In this document: positions 7,607-14,251 of the stretch, piece after piece
Layout of the letters: each line of letters starts with the position of its first letter
Numbering within the stretch: position 1 is the first letter of the stretch
Source of the DNA: a virus
DNA: 36,115 bases
Virus record (IMG/VR): IMGVR_UViG_3300017703_000546
Location: 1 to 36,115 of that record
Reading direction: 5' to 3' (one strand)
Made by a program: the position numbers and the translations under genes
Notes under the pieces: generated by a model
Told to the model about the DNA's origin: nothing
Databases searched by the model: none
What the model saw: only the letters and a program-made list of their open reading frames with translations

Positions 7607-7782
7607 CCCTTGAGCCCCTCGCTGTACCCGTTGCGCCACGCCTGCGCCTGCCGTTCGACGTAGACCGAGGGGACCGGTGCCTGTCGCGAGATGAGGCGCG
7701 AGCAGCGGCCGGCCTTCACGCCGTGCCGGTAGGCTTCGAGGTAGCTGTCGTGCCGACGGGGCACCGGGTGGTCGCGGCTCAT
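7603..7782 (-). CDS. Small basic protein (59 aa)
   Basis: Not recognised. A 59-residue basic protein with a Tyr/Arg-rich pattern (SYLEAYRHGVKAGRCSRLI, then AWRNGYSEGLKG). The two AY/GY-containing helices look like an internal repeat. ATG 7782 overlaps the preceding stop (ATGA) and its own stop overlaps the terL start (GTGA), so translation is probably coupled to terL. No role can be assigned. Confidence 0.7.
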   Translation of the reverse strand: MSRDHPVPRRHDSYLEAYRHGVKAGRCSRLISRQAPVPSVYVERQAQAWRNGYSEGLKG

Positions 7783-7979
7783 AGGTCCCACTCGCAGCAG
7801 GCGCGCCACAGCGCTTCATCGAGGTCCTCGCCGAGCGCGAACGCGCGCCGCACGACGTCCTCGACCTCCATGCGTAGCAGCTCGTCATCCCACAGAAAGT
7901 CGTGCAGTCGCAGCGCGTCGCGCATCGTGAACGGGCCGATGAAGGGCTCGGTGGCCCACAGCTCGGGGTCAGCGCTCAC
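7779..7979 (-). CDS. Small acidic protein (66 aa)
   Basis: Not recognised. GTG 7979 starts a 66-residue acidic protein rich in Glu, Asp, Trp and Leu (LRLHDFLWDDELLRMEVEDVV, then DEALWRACCEWDL). It overlaps the end of the glycosyltransferase gene by 11 bases and the next gene by 4, a coupled arrangement. Its acidity and position suggest a partner of the modification or packaging enzymes, but this is only inference from context. Confidence 0.68.
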   Translation of the reverse strand: MSADPELWATEPFIGPFTMRDALRLHDFLWDDELLRMEVEDVVRRAFALGEDLDEALWRACCEWDL

Positions 7980-8847
7980 GGCGGTGCTCCTCGCGGAGGA
8001 TGCACGGGGCGGTCCTCGGCCAGTCGATGGCGTGGTGAATGCGGTAGTGCGCCACGCCCTTCTCGGCGCCGCCCTTCCTGCCGGGGTCGCCAAGCTCGCC
8101 GATGCGCGCCGCCGAGGGCGCGTAGAGGACGGTGTAGAAGCTCTTCACGTAGGTGCCGGCGTCGAGGTAGAGGTCGGTCATCCCGCCCGCGTTCGCCTGC
8201 GTGGGCTTCTGGTTGAGCTGGGCCTGCATCACGGTGAGGAAGAGCTTCCCGCGGCGCCCCTCCGAGACGTAGGTGTTGACGTCTTCGTTGACCCGGCCGA
8301 CGAAGTCGAAGGGCCGCTCGACATCGCACACGAAACTGTTCATCGCCTTGCGCTTGAGCCGGATGTCGGGAGGGGCGCCGCCGATGTGGTCGCCGCCCTG
8401 CGATATCGCGACCGTGGCCGCTTGGGTCTCGTCGAGGAAGTCGACGAGCGCCTCGAAGAGGTCGTTGAGCGTCGACCGGATGCGGTAGGAGCCCCACATG
8501 CCGGCGGTGTCGAAGCGGTAGAAGAAGCTCGTGTAGTCGTCATCGAGCTGGATGAAGTAGCGGGCGCCGACCTGCCGAGCGAGGTCCCAGCAGGCGTTGC
8601 GGGCGTAGAAGATGGCGCGCCGGTCGTCGAAGTTGTCCGCCTCATCGAAGCGCGCGGCGATGTTAGCCTTGGAGAAGACGAGCACCTCGGCGCCGAAGGT
8701 CGCGTGGTAGTGCTCGGCGCTCTCGTCCTCGTCGTCGATGACGACGTAGATGCGGCCCGTGTAGCCGGACCGGCGCAGCTCGTCGTAGGTGTGGACCCGG
8801 TCTGCTCGACCGTGCGAGAGGATGAAGGCGACGAAGTCGTCACGCAC
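7969..8847 (-). CDS. Putative TET-associated-type glycosyltransferase (GT-A, TAGT-like)
   Basis: A 292-residue protein resembling phage TET/JBP-associated glycosyltransferases, which transfer sugars onto hydroxymethylated pyrimidines in DNA. Visible features: N-terminal VAFILSHGRADRV and a Rossmann-like GRIYVVIDDEDE; YARNACWDLA (81-90); the GT-A metal-binding motif ARYFIQLDDDY (95-105); FVGRVNEDVNTYV (182-194); and C-terminal GGMTDLYLDAGTYVKSFY followed by YRIHHAIDW. GTG 8847 overlaps the ParB-like gene by eight bases. I see no TET dioxygenase, hydroxymethylase or DNA methyltransferase in this genome, so the acceptor base is unknown. Family identity is from remembered motifs, not a search. 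Confidence 0.78.
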   Translation of the reverse strand: MRDDFVAFILSHGRADRVHTYDELRRSGYTGRIYVVIDDEDESAEHYHATFGAEVLVFSKANIAARFDEADNFDDRRAIFYARNACWDLARQVGARYFIQLDDDYTSFFYRFDTAGMWGSYRIRSTLNDLFEALVDFLDETQAATVAISQGGDHIGGAPPDIRLKRKAMNSFVCDVERPFDFVGRVNEDVNTYVSEGRRGKLFLTVMQAQLNQKPTQANAGGMTDLYLDAGTYVKSFYTVLYAPSAARIGELGDPGRKGGAEKGVAHYRIHHAIDWPRTAPCILREEHRRER

Positions 8848-9640
8848 GGCTGACCTCGTCGTCGGCGAGCGCGCCGAGGCGCGAGGAGAGCTTCACGAAG
8901 CCGGCCTCGATGGCGGCGTCGAAGTCGATGATGACGAGCCCGGAAGCCTCCATTAGGCGCTGCACCTCGGGCTCGGCGTGGCAGTAGAACTCGGCGATGC
9001 GTCGGAAGTGGAACCGCGTGTGCCGGTCGGCCGCTTCGAGCAGGAAGGTGGTGAGGTCGGGCGGCAGGTCGGCCTCGACGATGTCCGCCCGTAGCTCGGC
9101 GCTCTTCGTGATGTCGAAGAGGTCGGACGGCTCGGGGCACTCGCCCTTCGGTTCGTAGACCGGCGCCTTGACCTTGCGGCTGTAGGGGTCCTCGCCGCTG
9201 CCCGAGCCCGAGCCCGGTCCGCCGGTCCCCTCGAAGAGCGCGGCGGCCTCATCAGCCGACCACAGCTCGGCGTCGAAGCCATCCTCGCCCCAGCCGTCGA
9301 GGGCGGCGCGTAGGTTGTCGGTGTTCCACTCGCCCAGCTCCGACGTCCGGTTGAGCCGGACTGCGAGCCGGCGCCGCTCCTCGTCGTCGCAGTCAACCAC
9401 AGCCACGTCGGCCTCGACCATCCCGAGGGCGGCCATGCACAGCGCGGTCGCGTTGCCAGCGATGATGACGCCCGTCGACGCCTGCACGACGAGCGGGGCG
9501 ACCTGCCCGTGCGCGGCGAGGCTCGCTCGGATGGCGCGCAGGTTGCGGTCGGGGTGGCTCTTCGGGTTGTCGGGGTCCTGCTTGAGGTCGTGTAGGGCTC
9601 GGCGTTCGTAGGTCGCTCGCTCGGCGAGGTCGGGGGTCAC
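8840..9640 (-). CDS. ParB/Srx-fold domain protein
   Basis: A 266-residue protein whose N-terminal half matches the ParB-like nuclease domain: HDLKQDPDNPKSHPDRNLRAI (17-37), LAAHGQVAPLVV (41-52), the core VIIAGNATALCMAALG (58-73), then DVAVVDCDDEERRRLAVRLNR. A Gly/Ser-rich linker separates a C-terminal domain (about 160-266) that I do not recognise. Start GTG 9640 overlaps the preceding stop. ParB/Srx domains in phages often lie beside DNA-modification genes; next to the glycosyltransferase, a role in modification is more likely than plasmid partition. No ParA partner is present. Confidence 0.82.
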   Translation of the reverse strand: MTPDLAERATYERRALHDLKQDPDNPKSHPDRNLRAIRASLAAHGQVAPLVVQASTGVIIAGNATALCMAALGMVEADVAVVDCDDEERRRLAVRLNRTSELGEWNTDNLRAALDGWGEDGFDAELWSADEAAALFEGTGGPGSGSGSGEDPYSRKVKAPVYEPKGECPEPSDLFDITKSAELRADIVEADLPPDLTTFLLEAADRHTRFHFRRIAEFYCHAEPEVQRLMEASGLVIIDFDAAIEAGFVKLSSRLGALADDEVSRA

Positions 9641-10023
9641 TCTTCGGTCTCCTCGGCGGCGATGCACGCCGCGCAGATGGCTCGGCGCTTCGTGCGCGGT
9701 CCTCGGTCGAGGCGGCGCTGACGCCAGCCCCACTTGCCCTTGAGTATCGGCACGCGGGTCTCGCAGTCGTAGCAGCGGACCATCCTGCGCCAGCGACGGT
9801 CAGCCCTTCCTCGATGCCGGTCCGAGTGCGAGAGCGCGACCGGCGACCTCGGCTTGGGGACGAGGAAACGGCGGCAGGCGTGCCCAACCGGGGTGCCCTG
9901 CTCGTGCTCCTCGCAGGTCAGACCGCAAACGCAGACGTCGAGGGGCGAGGGCTTCCCGCACAGCGCGCCGGCCCGAGCGTCGCACGTCGGGCAGTCGTGG
10001 TCGATGACCGGGCGCTCACTCAC
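9637..10023 (-). CDS. Multi-zinc-finger protein (128 aa)
   Basis: Contains several cysteine pairs: CPTC (11-14) with C22, then CVCGLTC and a distal H/C (about 31-50) and, near the C-terminus, CYDC (84-87) with CAAC (117-120). The first module, CPTCDARAGALCGKP, resembles small phage zinc-binding domains common in actinophages. The middle is strongly basic. Start GTG 10023 overlaps the preceding stop (GTGA). DNA or RNA binding is likely. Between terS and the ParB-like gene, it may help packaging or DNA modification, but no direct evidence shows this. Confidence 0.75.
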   Translation of the reverse strand: MSERPVIDHDCPTCDARAGALCGKPSPLDVCVCGLTCEEHEQGTPVGHACRRFLVPKPRSPVALSHSDRHRGRADRRWRRMVRCYDCETRVPILKGKWGWRQRRLDRGPRTKRRAICAACIAAEETEE

Positions 10024-10418
10024 AGCGAGAGCACGAGCTGCGAAGGCGGGGTGCCAGCGGGGCAGCGCCGCCGGAGGTGCCACGCGATGCCATGCACGAC
10101 CTTCGGCTGGCCTCGCCGCCGCGGGTCCAGTCCGGTGCCGGCCGAGACCTGCGCGATGACGTTCGCAACGAGCGGTTCCCACCCGTCGCCGAGGAGGACC
10201 ACCAGCTGGTCGACGGCGCCGGGCTGGAGGCTGATGACCTGCCACAGCCCCTCGCAGTCTGCGGGCGGCGGCGGGATGTCGATGCGGTTGGCGTTCTGGA
10301 CTTCCTCGGTCATGGCGAGTCTCCGAGCGTGGAAGGGGTGGCGGCCGAGTGACTTCGGGTCGCACGGCTCGCCGGGTACGGCGTAGCAGGTCGGGCAAGG
10401 GACGAGGTCGGGAGTCAC
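10020..10418 (-). CDS. Zinc-finger protein (132 aa)
   Basis: Residues 8-30 read CPTCYAVPGEPCDPKSLGRHPFH, a CxxC-x(7)-C...H arrangement typical of small phage zinc-finger proteins. The remainder (about 40-132) contains hydrophobic helices (GAVDQLVVLLGDGWEPLVANVIAQ) and a basic C-terminus (AWHLRRRC). Start GTG 10418 overlaps the terS stop (GTGA). It is translationally coupled to the small terminase and followed by another zinc protein. Function unknown; a nucleic-acid-binding accessory is the simplest reading. Confidence 0.75.
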   Translation of the reverse strand: MTPDLVPCPTCYAVPGEPCDPKSLGRHPFHARRLAMTEEVQNANRIDIPPPPADCEGLWQVISLQPGAVDQLVVLLGDGWEPLVANVIAQVSAGTGLDPRRRGQPKVVHGIAWHLRRRCPAGTPPSQLVLSL

Positions 10419-10900
10419 GCGACCTCCTCGAAGGCGACGTCGATGATGCCCTCGGCGTCGAGCCCGAGCATGCCGGCGACCTCGGGCAAGACCTCCAGCA
10501 CGGCTCGGGCGTCGGCGAGCGGGTCCGCCTCGGCGACGCTCACGCGGACGTCGATGGGACCCTTGAGCCCGAGCAGGTTCGCTTCGAGGTCGAGCAGCCG
10601 GTAGGCGACGCGCACCATCGAGGCGTCGCCCGCGGTCAGCCCTCGCGCCGCGCTCGCGGTCCGGAGGGCGCGCACCTCTTCGAGCAGGCGAGCGGCCTCG
10701 GCCTGCCGGTCGGCCTTTCCGAGGTTTTCCGACCACAGCTTGCGGACCTTCGCAGCGTCGTGCTGAACCTGCCGGCGCTGCACGTTCCACTTCTCGGCGA
10801 GCCGGCGCTGCACCTTCCCCGTCCAGACGCCCGTGCGTAGCTGGGCCTCGACCTCGTCGAGGCGCTCACGCACGTCGTCGTCGCTGCTCTTGCGTCCCAC
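10415..10900 (-). CDS. Putative terminase small subunit
   Basis: A 161-residue protein beginning with an HTH-like segment (about 5-55; QLRTGVWTGKVQRRLAEKWN, then VQRRQVQHDAAKVRKLW), followed by a long helix rich in Ala/Glu/Arg and LEANLLGLKGPIDVRV (about 105-121). That last motif is common in phage small terminases and related DNA-binding proteins. It should recognise phage DNA for packaging. Start GTG 10900 has AGGAG nine bases upstream. It opens the packaging operon behind a good promoter at 10951-10979. Another HTH function cannot be excluded. Confidence 0.7.
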   Translation of the reverse strand: MGRKSSDDDVRERLDEVEAQLRTGVWTGKVQRRLAEKWNVQRRQVQHDAAKVRKLWSENLGKADRQAEAARLLEEVRALRTASAARGLTAGDASMVRVAYRLLDLEANLLGLKGPIDVRVSVAEADPLADARAVLEVLPEVAGMLGLDAEGIIDVAFEEVA

Positions 10901-10950
10901 GGGACCGGGCTCCTGTCTACGCCGAGCGCGCTAACGCATCGGGTGACGTT

Positions 10951-10979
10951 CGTATCGCACGCCCATCCTACCCTGTCAA
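10951..10979 (-). promoter_or_regulatory. Promoter of the terminase/modification operon
   Basis: A perfect TTGACA (10974-10979) is followed after 17 bases by GATACG (10951-10956), preceded by TGC as an extended -10. It lies about 50 bases before the terS start codon and after a terminator-like hairpin. Confidence 0.65.
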
Positions 10980-11049
10980 GTCGGGCTGGCGCGAGGTGTC
11001 GGGCACTGCTACCGTCCGGCCATCGGCGACGCGCTCCTGTCCGCCGTAG

Positions 11050-11080
11050 CGGTGCCTCGGCTGGCGAGGTCGAGGCACCG
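11050..11080 (-). terminator. Terminator-like hairpin
   Basis: A perfect 10-bp stem, CGGTGCCTCG and CGAGGCACCG, with an 11-base loop. It begins seven bases after the stop of the 67-residue gene and precedes the terS promoter. No U-tract follows, so it may act as a pausing or factor-dependent site rather than a classic terminator. Confidence 0.6.
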
Positions 11081-11087
11081 CGCCCCT

Positions 11088-11291
11088 CTACGCCTCCGCG
11101 GGCGTCTGGGCGGCGAGCCACATCAGCGAGGCCCGAGCCGCACGCCGCAAGCTCTTCTGGATGAGCACGCGGTCCTGTCCCTCATCGCCGCTCGCAGGCA
11201 TGACGAGGAGCAGGTCACCCGAGAGGCGGTCGGTCACCACCCAGGCGTCTCCTCGGCGAGTCGCCCTCGCTCCGTATCCGACGTCCAGCAT
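11088..11291 (-). CDS. Hypothetical protein (67 aa)
   Basis: Not recognised. ATG 11291 follows GAGGAGGAGCG. The product has a short beta-rich N-terminus (MLDVGYGARATRRGDAWVV) and a helical C-terminus (RAARASLMWLAAQ). It is the only gene between a strong promoter (TTGACA at 11357-11362) with an operator-like palindrome and a terminator hairpin, so it forms an independently controlled unit. Its own promoter and operator make a regulator plausible. Confidence 0.7.
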   Translation of the reverse strand: MLDVGYGARATRRGDAWVVTDRLSGDLLLVMPASGDEGQDRVLIQKSLRRAARASLMWLAAQTPAEA

Positions 11292-11305
11292 CGCTCCTCC
11301 TCGCC

Positions 11306-11323
11306 TTTGTGCGGTCGCGTAAT
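11306..11323. promoter_or_regulatory. Palindromic operator-like site (site B)
   Basis: TTTGTGCGGTCGCGTAAT matches the reverse complement of site A at 14 of 18 positions. It lies immediately downstream of the -10 box of the 67-residue gene's promoter. The flanking minus-strand sequence (CTTGTGGCGCTATTACGCG) also resembles that of site C at 14252. Confidence 0.6.
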
Positions 11324-11332
11324 AGCGCCACA

Positions 11333-11362
11333 AGCGTAAGCCCTTCTCCTCGGACGTGTCAA
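11333..11362 (-). promoter_or_regulatory. Promoter of the 67-residue gene
   Basis: Perfect -35 TTGACA (11357-11362), 18-base spacer, -10 TACGCT (11333-11338). The same -10 sequence is used by the promoter at 22821-22849. The operator-like palindrome B covers roughly +4 to +21. Confidence 0.65.
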
Positions 11363-11375
11363 GGGCTACCGGCCG

Positions 11376-11564
11376 CTACACACCCCTGTGACGCTGCTTC
11401 TGTCGAAGCCTCGCCCACGCCTCGGCGCGGTTGCGTGAGAGAGCCTTCCTGAGCGAGCCCGACGAGCGACCGAGGACCGCCGCCGCGTCGACCTTGCTCA
11501 AGCCGTCATCGAGGAGCATCACGGCTCGGGTCAGCTCGGCCGAGGTCCAAGGGCGGCACCTCAT
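11376..11564 (-). CDS. Small HTH protein (62 aa)
   Basis: A 62-residue basic protein with a three-helix pattern: WTSAELTRAVMLLDDGLSKV, DAAAVLGRSSGSLRKALSR and a basic tail (AWARLRQKQRHRG). It resembles Myb/SANT-like or resolvase-type HTH modules in which the third helix reads DNA. ATG 11564 overlaps the preceding stop (ATGA). It is the last gene of the replication operon and a candidate regulator, although no ligand-binding or dimerisation part is present. Confidence 0.72.
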   Translation of the reverse strand: MRCRPWTSAELTRAVMLLDDGLSKVDAAAVLGRSSGSLRKALSRNRAEAWARLRQKQRHRGV

Positions 11565-11875
11565 GCCTGCCACCGGTCGCAGGCTCGCCAGCTCGGGCGG
11601 ACCTTCGAGGCGCCGTGCTTGAGCAGCGCCCCGAGGTCCGAGGAGAGCGTCGAGCAGTAGAGTCGGCCGCCGACGTTGGCGGTCAGCCCGCAGCCGCCGC
11701 ACTTCCGGGTCTCGGCGACGCCGACCAGCTCCGGATGGCCGGTCGGGTGGAGCTTCTTCGAGACGTTGCGCGACTGCTCGCGCGTCAGGTCGGCGGTGTA
11801 CTTCCCTCGGCGGACCGGCGACTTGAGCGCGGCCACGCAGGCCGGGCAGCCCTTCCCTCGGCAGAAGAGGCACAT
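11561..11875 (-). CDS. Zinc-ribbon protein (104 aa)
   Basis: Starts MCLFCRGKGCPACVA, giving CxxC-x(5)-CxxC in the first 14 residues. A second group, CGGCG...YC, falls near 59-73. Between them is a basic Lys/Arg segment. Two zinc sites in a small basic protein suggest nucleic-acid binding, or a replication/recombination accessory. ATG 11875 overlaps the preceding stop by one base (TGATG), so it is coupled to the 80-residue gene. Confidence 0.72.
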   Translation of the reverse strand: MCLFCRGKGCPACVAALKSPVRRGKYTADLTREQSRNVSKKLHPTGHPELVGVAETRKCGGCGLTANVGGRLYCSTLSSDLGALLKHGASKVRPSWRACDRWQA

Positions 11876-12117
11876 CAGCGCACCACCTTCGCCGACCAGC
11901 GGTCCGCGGCGAGGAGGTCCGCAGGGACGTCGACGTGGAGGTCGACGCAGCGGTAGCCGTAGTCGATGATGTCGGGCTCCTCGGTGCTCCGAGGTGGGGA
12001 GGCGGCATAGAGCGTGTCCCCCACGAAGAAGAGCCGCAGGCGGTAGGCGCGGCCGGAGGCGGCTGCCGGAGGCGGCGAGTCGCAGTCCAGCTCGGGTCGG
12101 TGGTCGTGGTTGCTCAC
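11875..12117 (-). CDS. Hypothetical protein (80 aa)
   Basis: Not recognised. GTG 12117 overlaps the preceding stop (GTGA). The N-terminus is polar (HDHRPELDCDSPPPAAASG), followed by a beta-rich core (YRLRLFFVGDTLYAA, then YRCVDLHVDVP). No catalytic motif is evident. It is embedded in a string of overlapping small genes downstream of the replication genes. Confidence 0.68.
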   Translation of the reverse strand: MSNHDHRPELDCDSPPPAAASGRAYRLRLFFVGDTLYAASPPRSTEEPDIIDYGYRCVDLHVDVPADLLAADRWSAKVVR

Positions 12118-12821
12118 GTCGAGGCTCCTGTCGACGCCAGCCAGCGGCGCACGTTGTGGTGGGCAAGGTAGGCGTCCGAGGTCGCCTCGCGGGCGCGCAG
12201 CTTCACGACCTCGACCCCCCAGTCGAGGCGGACCTGCTCGGGCCAGAAGGGCTTCCCGTCAGGGTCCTTCTCGATGGCGCACCACATGCCGCAGGAGGCG
12301 GCCGGCTCGACGTTGCCGAGCGGCGCCGGGTCGGGCCAGTCTGGGCGCCAGCCGGACACCGCACGGATGGCGAGGAAGCCGACCCGAGCCGAGGGAAGCC
12401 ACGCGCTGTAGCAGCCCGCGTCGGTGTGCACGCGACGCATCGCCTCCAGCTCGGACCAGTCCATCCAGCTCTCGGCGTCTCCGGCCGACCCGGTCGGACC
12501 CCACCAGCGACCGCGGAGCAGGTCGCGCTCCGTCGGGGGCTTCCGGCAGTGCTCGGCCGAGAGCTTCCGAGCGATGTAGGCCGGCACCGGCCACGGGCGA
12601 CCGGCCGAGACCGCCGACCGGCGCAGCTCGGGAGCGAGCATCAGCAGCTCGTCGTACTCGGCGATGTAGGCCGAGACCGCGGCGGCGAGAGCCCGAGAGG
12701 GCACGCCCTCGAAGGCCGAGACCCACGAGCGCAGGAGTACGTCGAGGTTGACGCTACGCCCGAGCCGGTGCCCCGCGTCGCGCAGCTCACGCCAGCCGGC
12801 CTTGACGTCAGGAGAGGACAT
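12114..12821 (-). CDS. Putative replication accessory protein (helicase-loader type?)
   Basis: A 235-residue protein directly downstream of the putative replication initiator. Residues about 24-88 (LDVLLRSWVSAFEGVPSRAL, then WPVPAYIARKLS) have the layout of phage helicase-loader/inhibitor proteins such as SPP1 G39P: a short helical domain with Trp/Phe and a WP-P region. The C-terminal part has many Trp residues and is not recognised. ATG 12821 overlaps the upstream tiny membrane-peptide gene by 14 bases. The function rests on weak similarity and position. Confidence 0.5.
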   Translation of the reverse strand: MSSPDVKAGWRELRDAGHRLGRSVNLDVLLRSWVSAFEGVPSRALAAAVSAYIAEYDELLMLAPELRRSAVSAGRPWPVPAYIARKLSAEHCRKPPTERDLLRGRWWGPTGSAGDAESWMDWSELEAMRRVHTDAGCYSAWLPSARVGFLAIRAVSGWRPDWPDPAPLGNVEPAASCGMWCAIEKDPDGKPFWPEQVRLDWGVEVVKLRAREATSDAYLAHHNVRRWLASTGAST

Positions 12822-12903
12822 CGGGACCTCCGAGGAGAAGGGCGAGCCCGGCGGCGAAGGTGATGGCGAGCGCGATGGCGAGGCGCCGCATCTGCAAGGT
12901 CAT
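12808..12903 (-). CDS. Tiny membrane peptide (31 aa)
   Basis: MTLQMRRLAIALAITFAAGL followed by ALLLGGPDVLS: a 31-residue peptide that is almost entirely one transmembrane helix after two arginines. ATG 12903 has the genome's characteristic GACAGGAGC Shine-Dalgarno at proper spacing, the best evidence that it is real. It overlaps the start of the 235-residue gene by 14 bases. A small membrane effector, a replisome tether or a translational-coupling leader are all possible. Confidence 0.6.
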   Translation of the reverse strand: MTLQMRRLAIALAITFAAGLALLLGGPDVLS

Positions 12904-12916
12904 GGTGGTGCTCCTG

Positions 12917-13624
12917 TCAGGTGTCGAGGAAGGTGTCGAGAGCGTCGCCGCCCGACGTCGGCGTAGCTCGTGCAGCGTCTTCGGCTGCGAGGTCTGAGTA
13001 GCTGGCGAACTTGCTCGCCCGGTGGAGGGTCTCCGGCCGGACGTAGCCGCCCTCTCGGAGGTAGGCCGCTCGCTTCGACTCCGAGGTCAGCGCCCAGCGC
13101 CAGACCTCGACGACCGCCTCGGCGCCGTGCTCTCGGGCTCGGGCTTCGAGGGTGACCCGGCGGCCCTTCGTGAGCTTCAAGGCACGGGTGAGACCATGCT
13201 CGGCTCGGAGGGCGTTGACCGACTCCCAGACAGCCGAAGTCGACGTAGAAACTCTAGATGTACTTGTACTGGTAAGACGCTCGCGGGCGCGGGCGCGGGC
13301 GATGGGCGGAACGTCGCCCGAACCCCCTGGAATCACTCCGGTTGGTGGGTCGTTTCCGGGGGAGGCCTCCTCGGCAGGCTCGACGTCGAGCGTTTCCGAC
13401 GTCCAGTCGGCCTGCTCGGACTTGACCCGAGAGAGGACCTCGCGGGCTCGCCACTCGGTCCAGCCGAGGTGCTTCGACAGCTTGCGTTTCGTCCAGCGGC
13501 GCCCCTCGGCGAGGTCGGCCCAGACGACGAGGTAGCCGACGAGCGTCGGCGCCGGTCGCTCGGGCGTCCAGCGTTCGCGGTCAGCCTCGCGGACGAGGTC
13601 GAGGGGAGCGGGGTGCCACGTCAC
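12917..13624 (-). CDS. Putative replication initiator / replisome organiser
   Basis: A 235-residue protein with an N-terminal winged-HTH-like domain (about 25-75; TKRKLSKHLGWTEWRAREVL), a Ser/Thr- and Arg-rich linker (about 85-132), and a C-terminal domain ending in YVRPETLHRASKFASYSDLA (194-213). This ending resembles the conserved phage C-terminal domain of O-like replication proteins. It should bind the origin and recruit host helicase. GTG 13624 overlaps the preceding stop. The linker is encoded by an unusually A+T-rich block (13229-13276), reminiscent of lambda O, whose gene contains the origin. Confidence 0.65.
   Translation of the reverse strand: MTWHPAPLDLVREADRERWTPERPAPTLVGYLVVWADLAEGRRWTKRKLSKHLGWTEWRAREVLSRVKSEQADWTSETLDVEPAEEASPGNDPPTGVIPGGSGDVPPIARARARERLTSTSTSRVSTSTSAVWESVNALRAEHGLTRALKLTKGRRVTLEARAREHGAEAVVEVWRWALTSESKRAAYLREGGYVRPETLHRASKFASYSDLAAEDAARATPTSGGDALDTFLDT
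13229..13276. other. A+T-rich block in the initiator gene, candidate origin
   Basis: The codons for the Ser/Thr-rich linker use A/T-ending forms (CTT, AGT, ACA, TCT, AGA, GTT) that are rare elsewhere in this G+C-rich genome. A tandem AGTACA AGTACA occurs in it on the minus strand. A low-melting block inside an initiator gene is a plausible unwinding element. There are no clear long iterons. Confidence 0.4.
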
Positions 13625-13986
13625 GGCGCGCTCTCGGCAGCGTACCCGAGCAGGTCGAGGAAGTCGTCGAGCCGGAGGGTGACCATCGGGTCGCTCGGGC
13701 AGCCCGGCCGGACCTCGGTGCAGATGACCGCCGGGTAGTGACCGCGGCGAGCCTGCGCGACCGCCTGCGGCATGACCGCGAGGGGGTTCGGCTTGCGGGC
13801 GTAGGCCTTGCACTCGACGTCGAAGACGCACTCGGCGTGTACGGTCAGCTCGACGTCGGGAACGTCGCTGCCGATGCGTGCCTGGAGAGGCGCGAGGCGC
13901 CGAGCCCGAAAGCCGGCGCGCTCGGCGGCGCGAACCACCTCGCGCTCGAAGCGCTTGCCCTTGCGGTTGGAGTTGGCGCCGCCCAT
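13621..13986 (-). CDS. Hjc-like Holliday-junction resolvase / PD-(D/E)XK nuclease
   Basis: A 121-residue nuclease. Motifs: GKRFEREVVRAAERAGF (10-26, with Glu15), DVPDVEL (41-47, Asp44) and FDVECKAYA (55-63, the E-x-K pair Glu58/Lys60). This order matches the PD-(D/E)XK fold of archaeal Hjc-type resolvases and related phage nucleases. It would cut branched DNA made during recombination or before packaging. ATG 13986 overlaps the repressor gene stop (TGATG). Near ERF, SSB and a Cas4-like nuclease, a recombination role is likely. Confidence 0.75.
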   Translation of the reverse strand: MGGANSNRKGKRFEREVVRAAERAGFRARRLAPLQARIGSDVPDVELTVHAECVFDVECKAYARKPNPLAVMPQAVAQARRGHYPAVICTEVRPGCPSDPMVTLRLDDFLDLLGYAAESAP

Positions 13987-14174
13987 CAGCCGGTCGCCCA
14001 GTCGGTGAGCTTCACGGCGCCCTTCGTCGCCTTCTCGATGATGATGATGCGCTCGATGCTCGGGCGGCGGTGCCCGTAGACGAGCGAGCACGTCGTGTTG
14101 TAGGGGAGGCCGAGATGCTTGGCGAGAGCCGGGAGCGTCAGCGACTTCTCGCGGCGGTACTTGTCGAGGGTCAT
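13986..14174 (-). CDS. Cro/C1-type HTH regulator
   Basis: A 62-residue DNA-binding protein. Residues 14-40 (LPALAKHLGLPYNTTCSLVY then GHRRPSI) form the helix-turn-helix of the Cro/C1/YdaS type, followed by GAVKLTDW near the C-terminus, as in Cro/YdaS-like proteins. ATG 14174 has GGAG eight bases upstream. Upstream lie palindrome C (14252-14269) and a long inverted repeat (14270-14342). It is the best candidate to bind the repeated 18-bp palindromes and regulate itself. It is too short to hold a large dimerisation domain. Confidence 0.8.
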   Translation of the reverse strand: MTLDKYRREKSLTLPALAKHLGLPYNTTCSLVYGHRRPSIERIIIIEKATKGAVKLTDWATG

Positions 14175-14251
14175 GGGGAAGTCTCCGGTGGAGGGTGAAA
14201 GGTCCGAGCCCATCCTACTCCGGCGAGGGGTAGGACGCTCGGCGTAAGGTG

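Noticed and set aside
8840-9640. ParB-like gene as a plasmid partition system
   Set aside because: No ParA ATPase or parS-like cluster beside it was found, and the gene overlaps a glycosyltransferase in the packaging operon.
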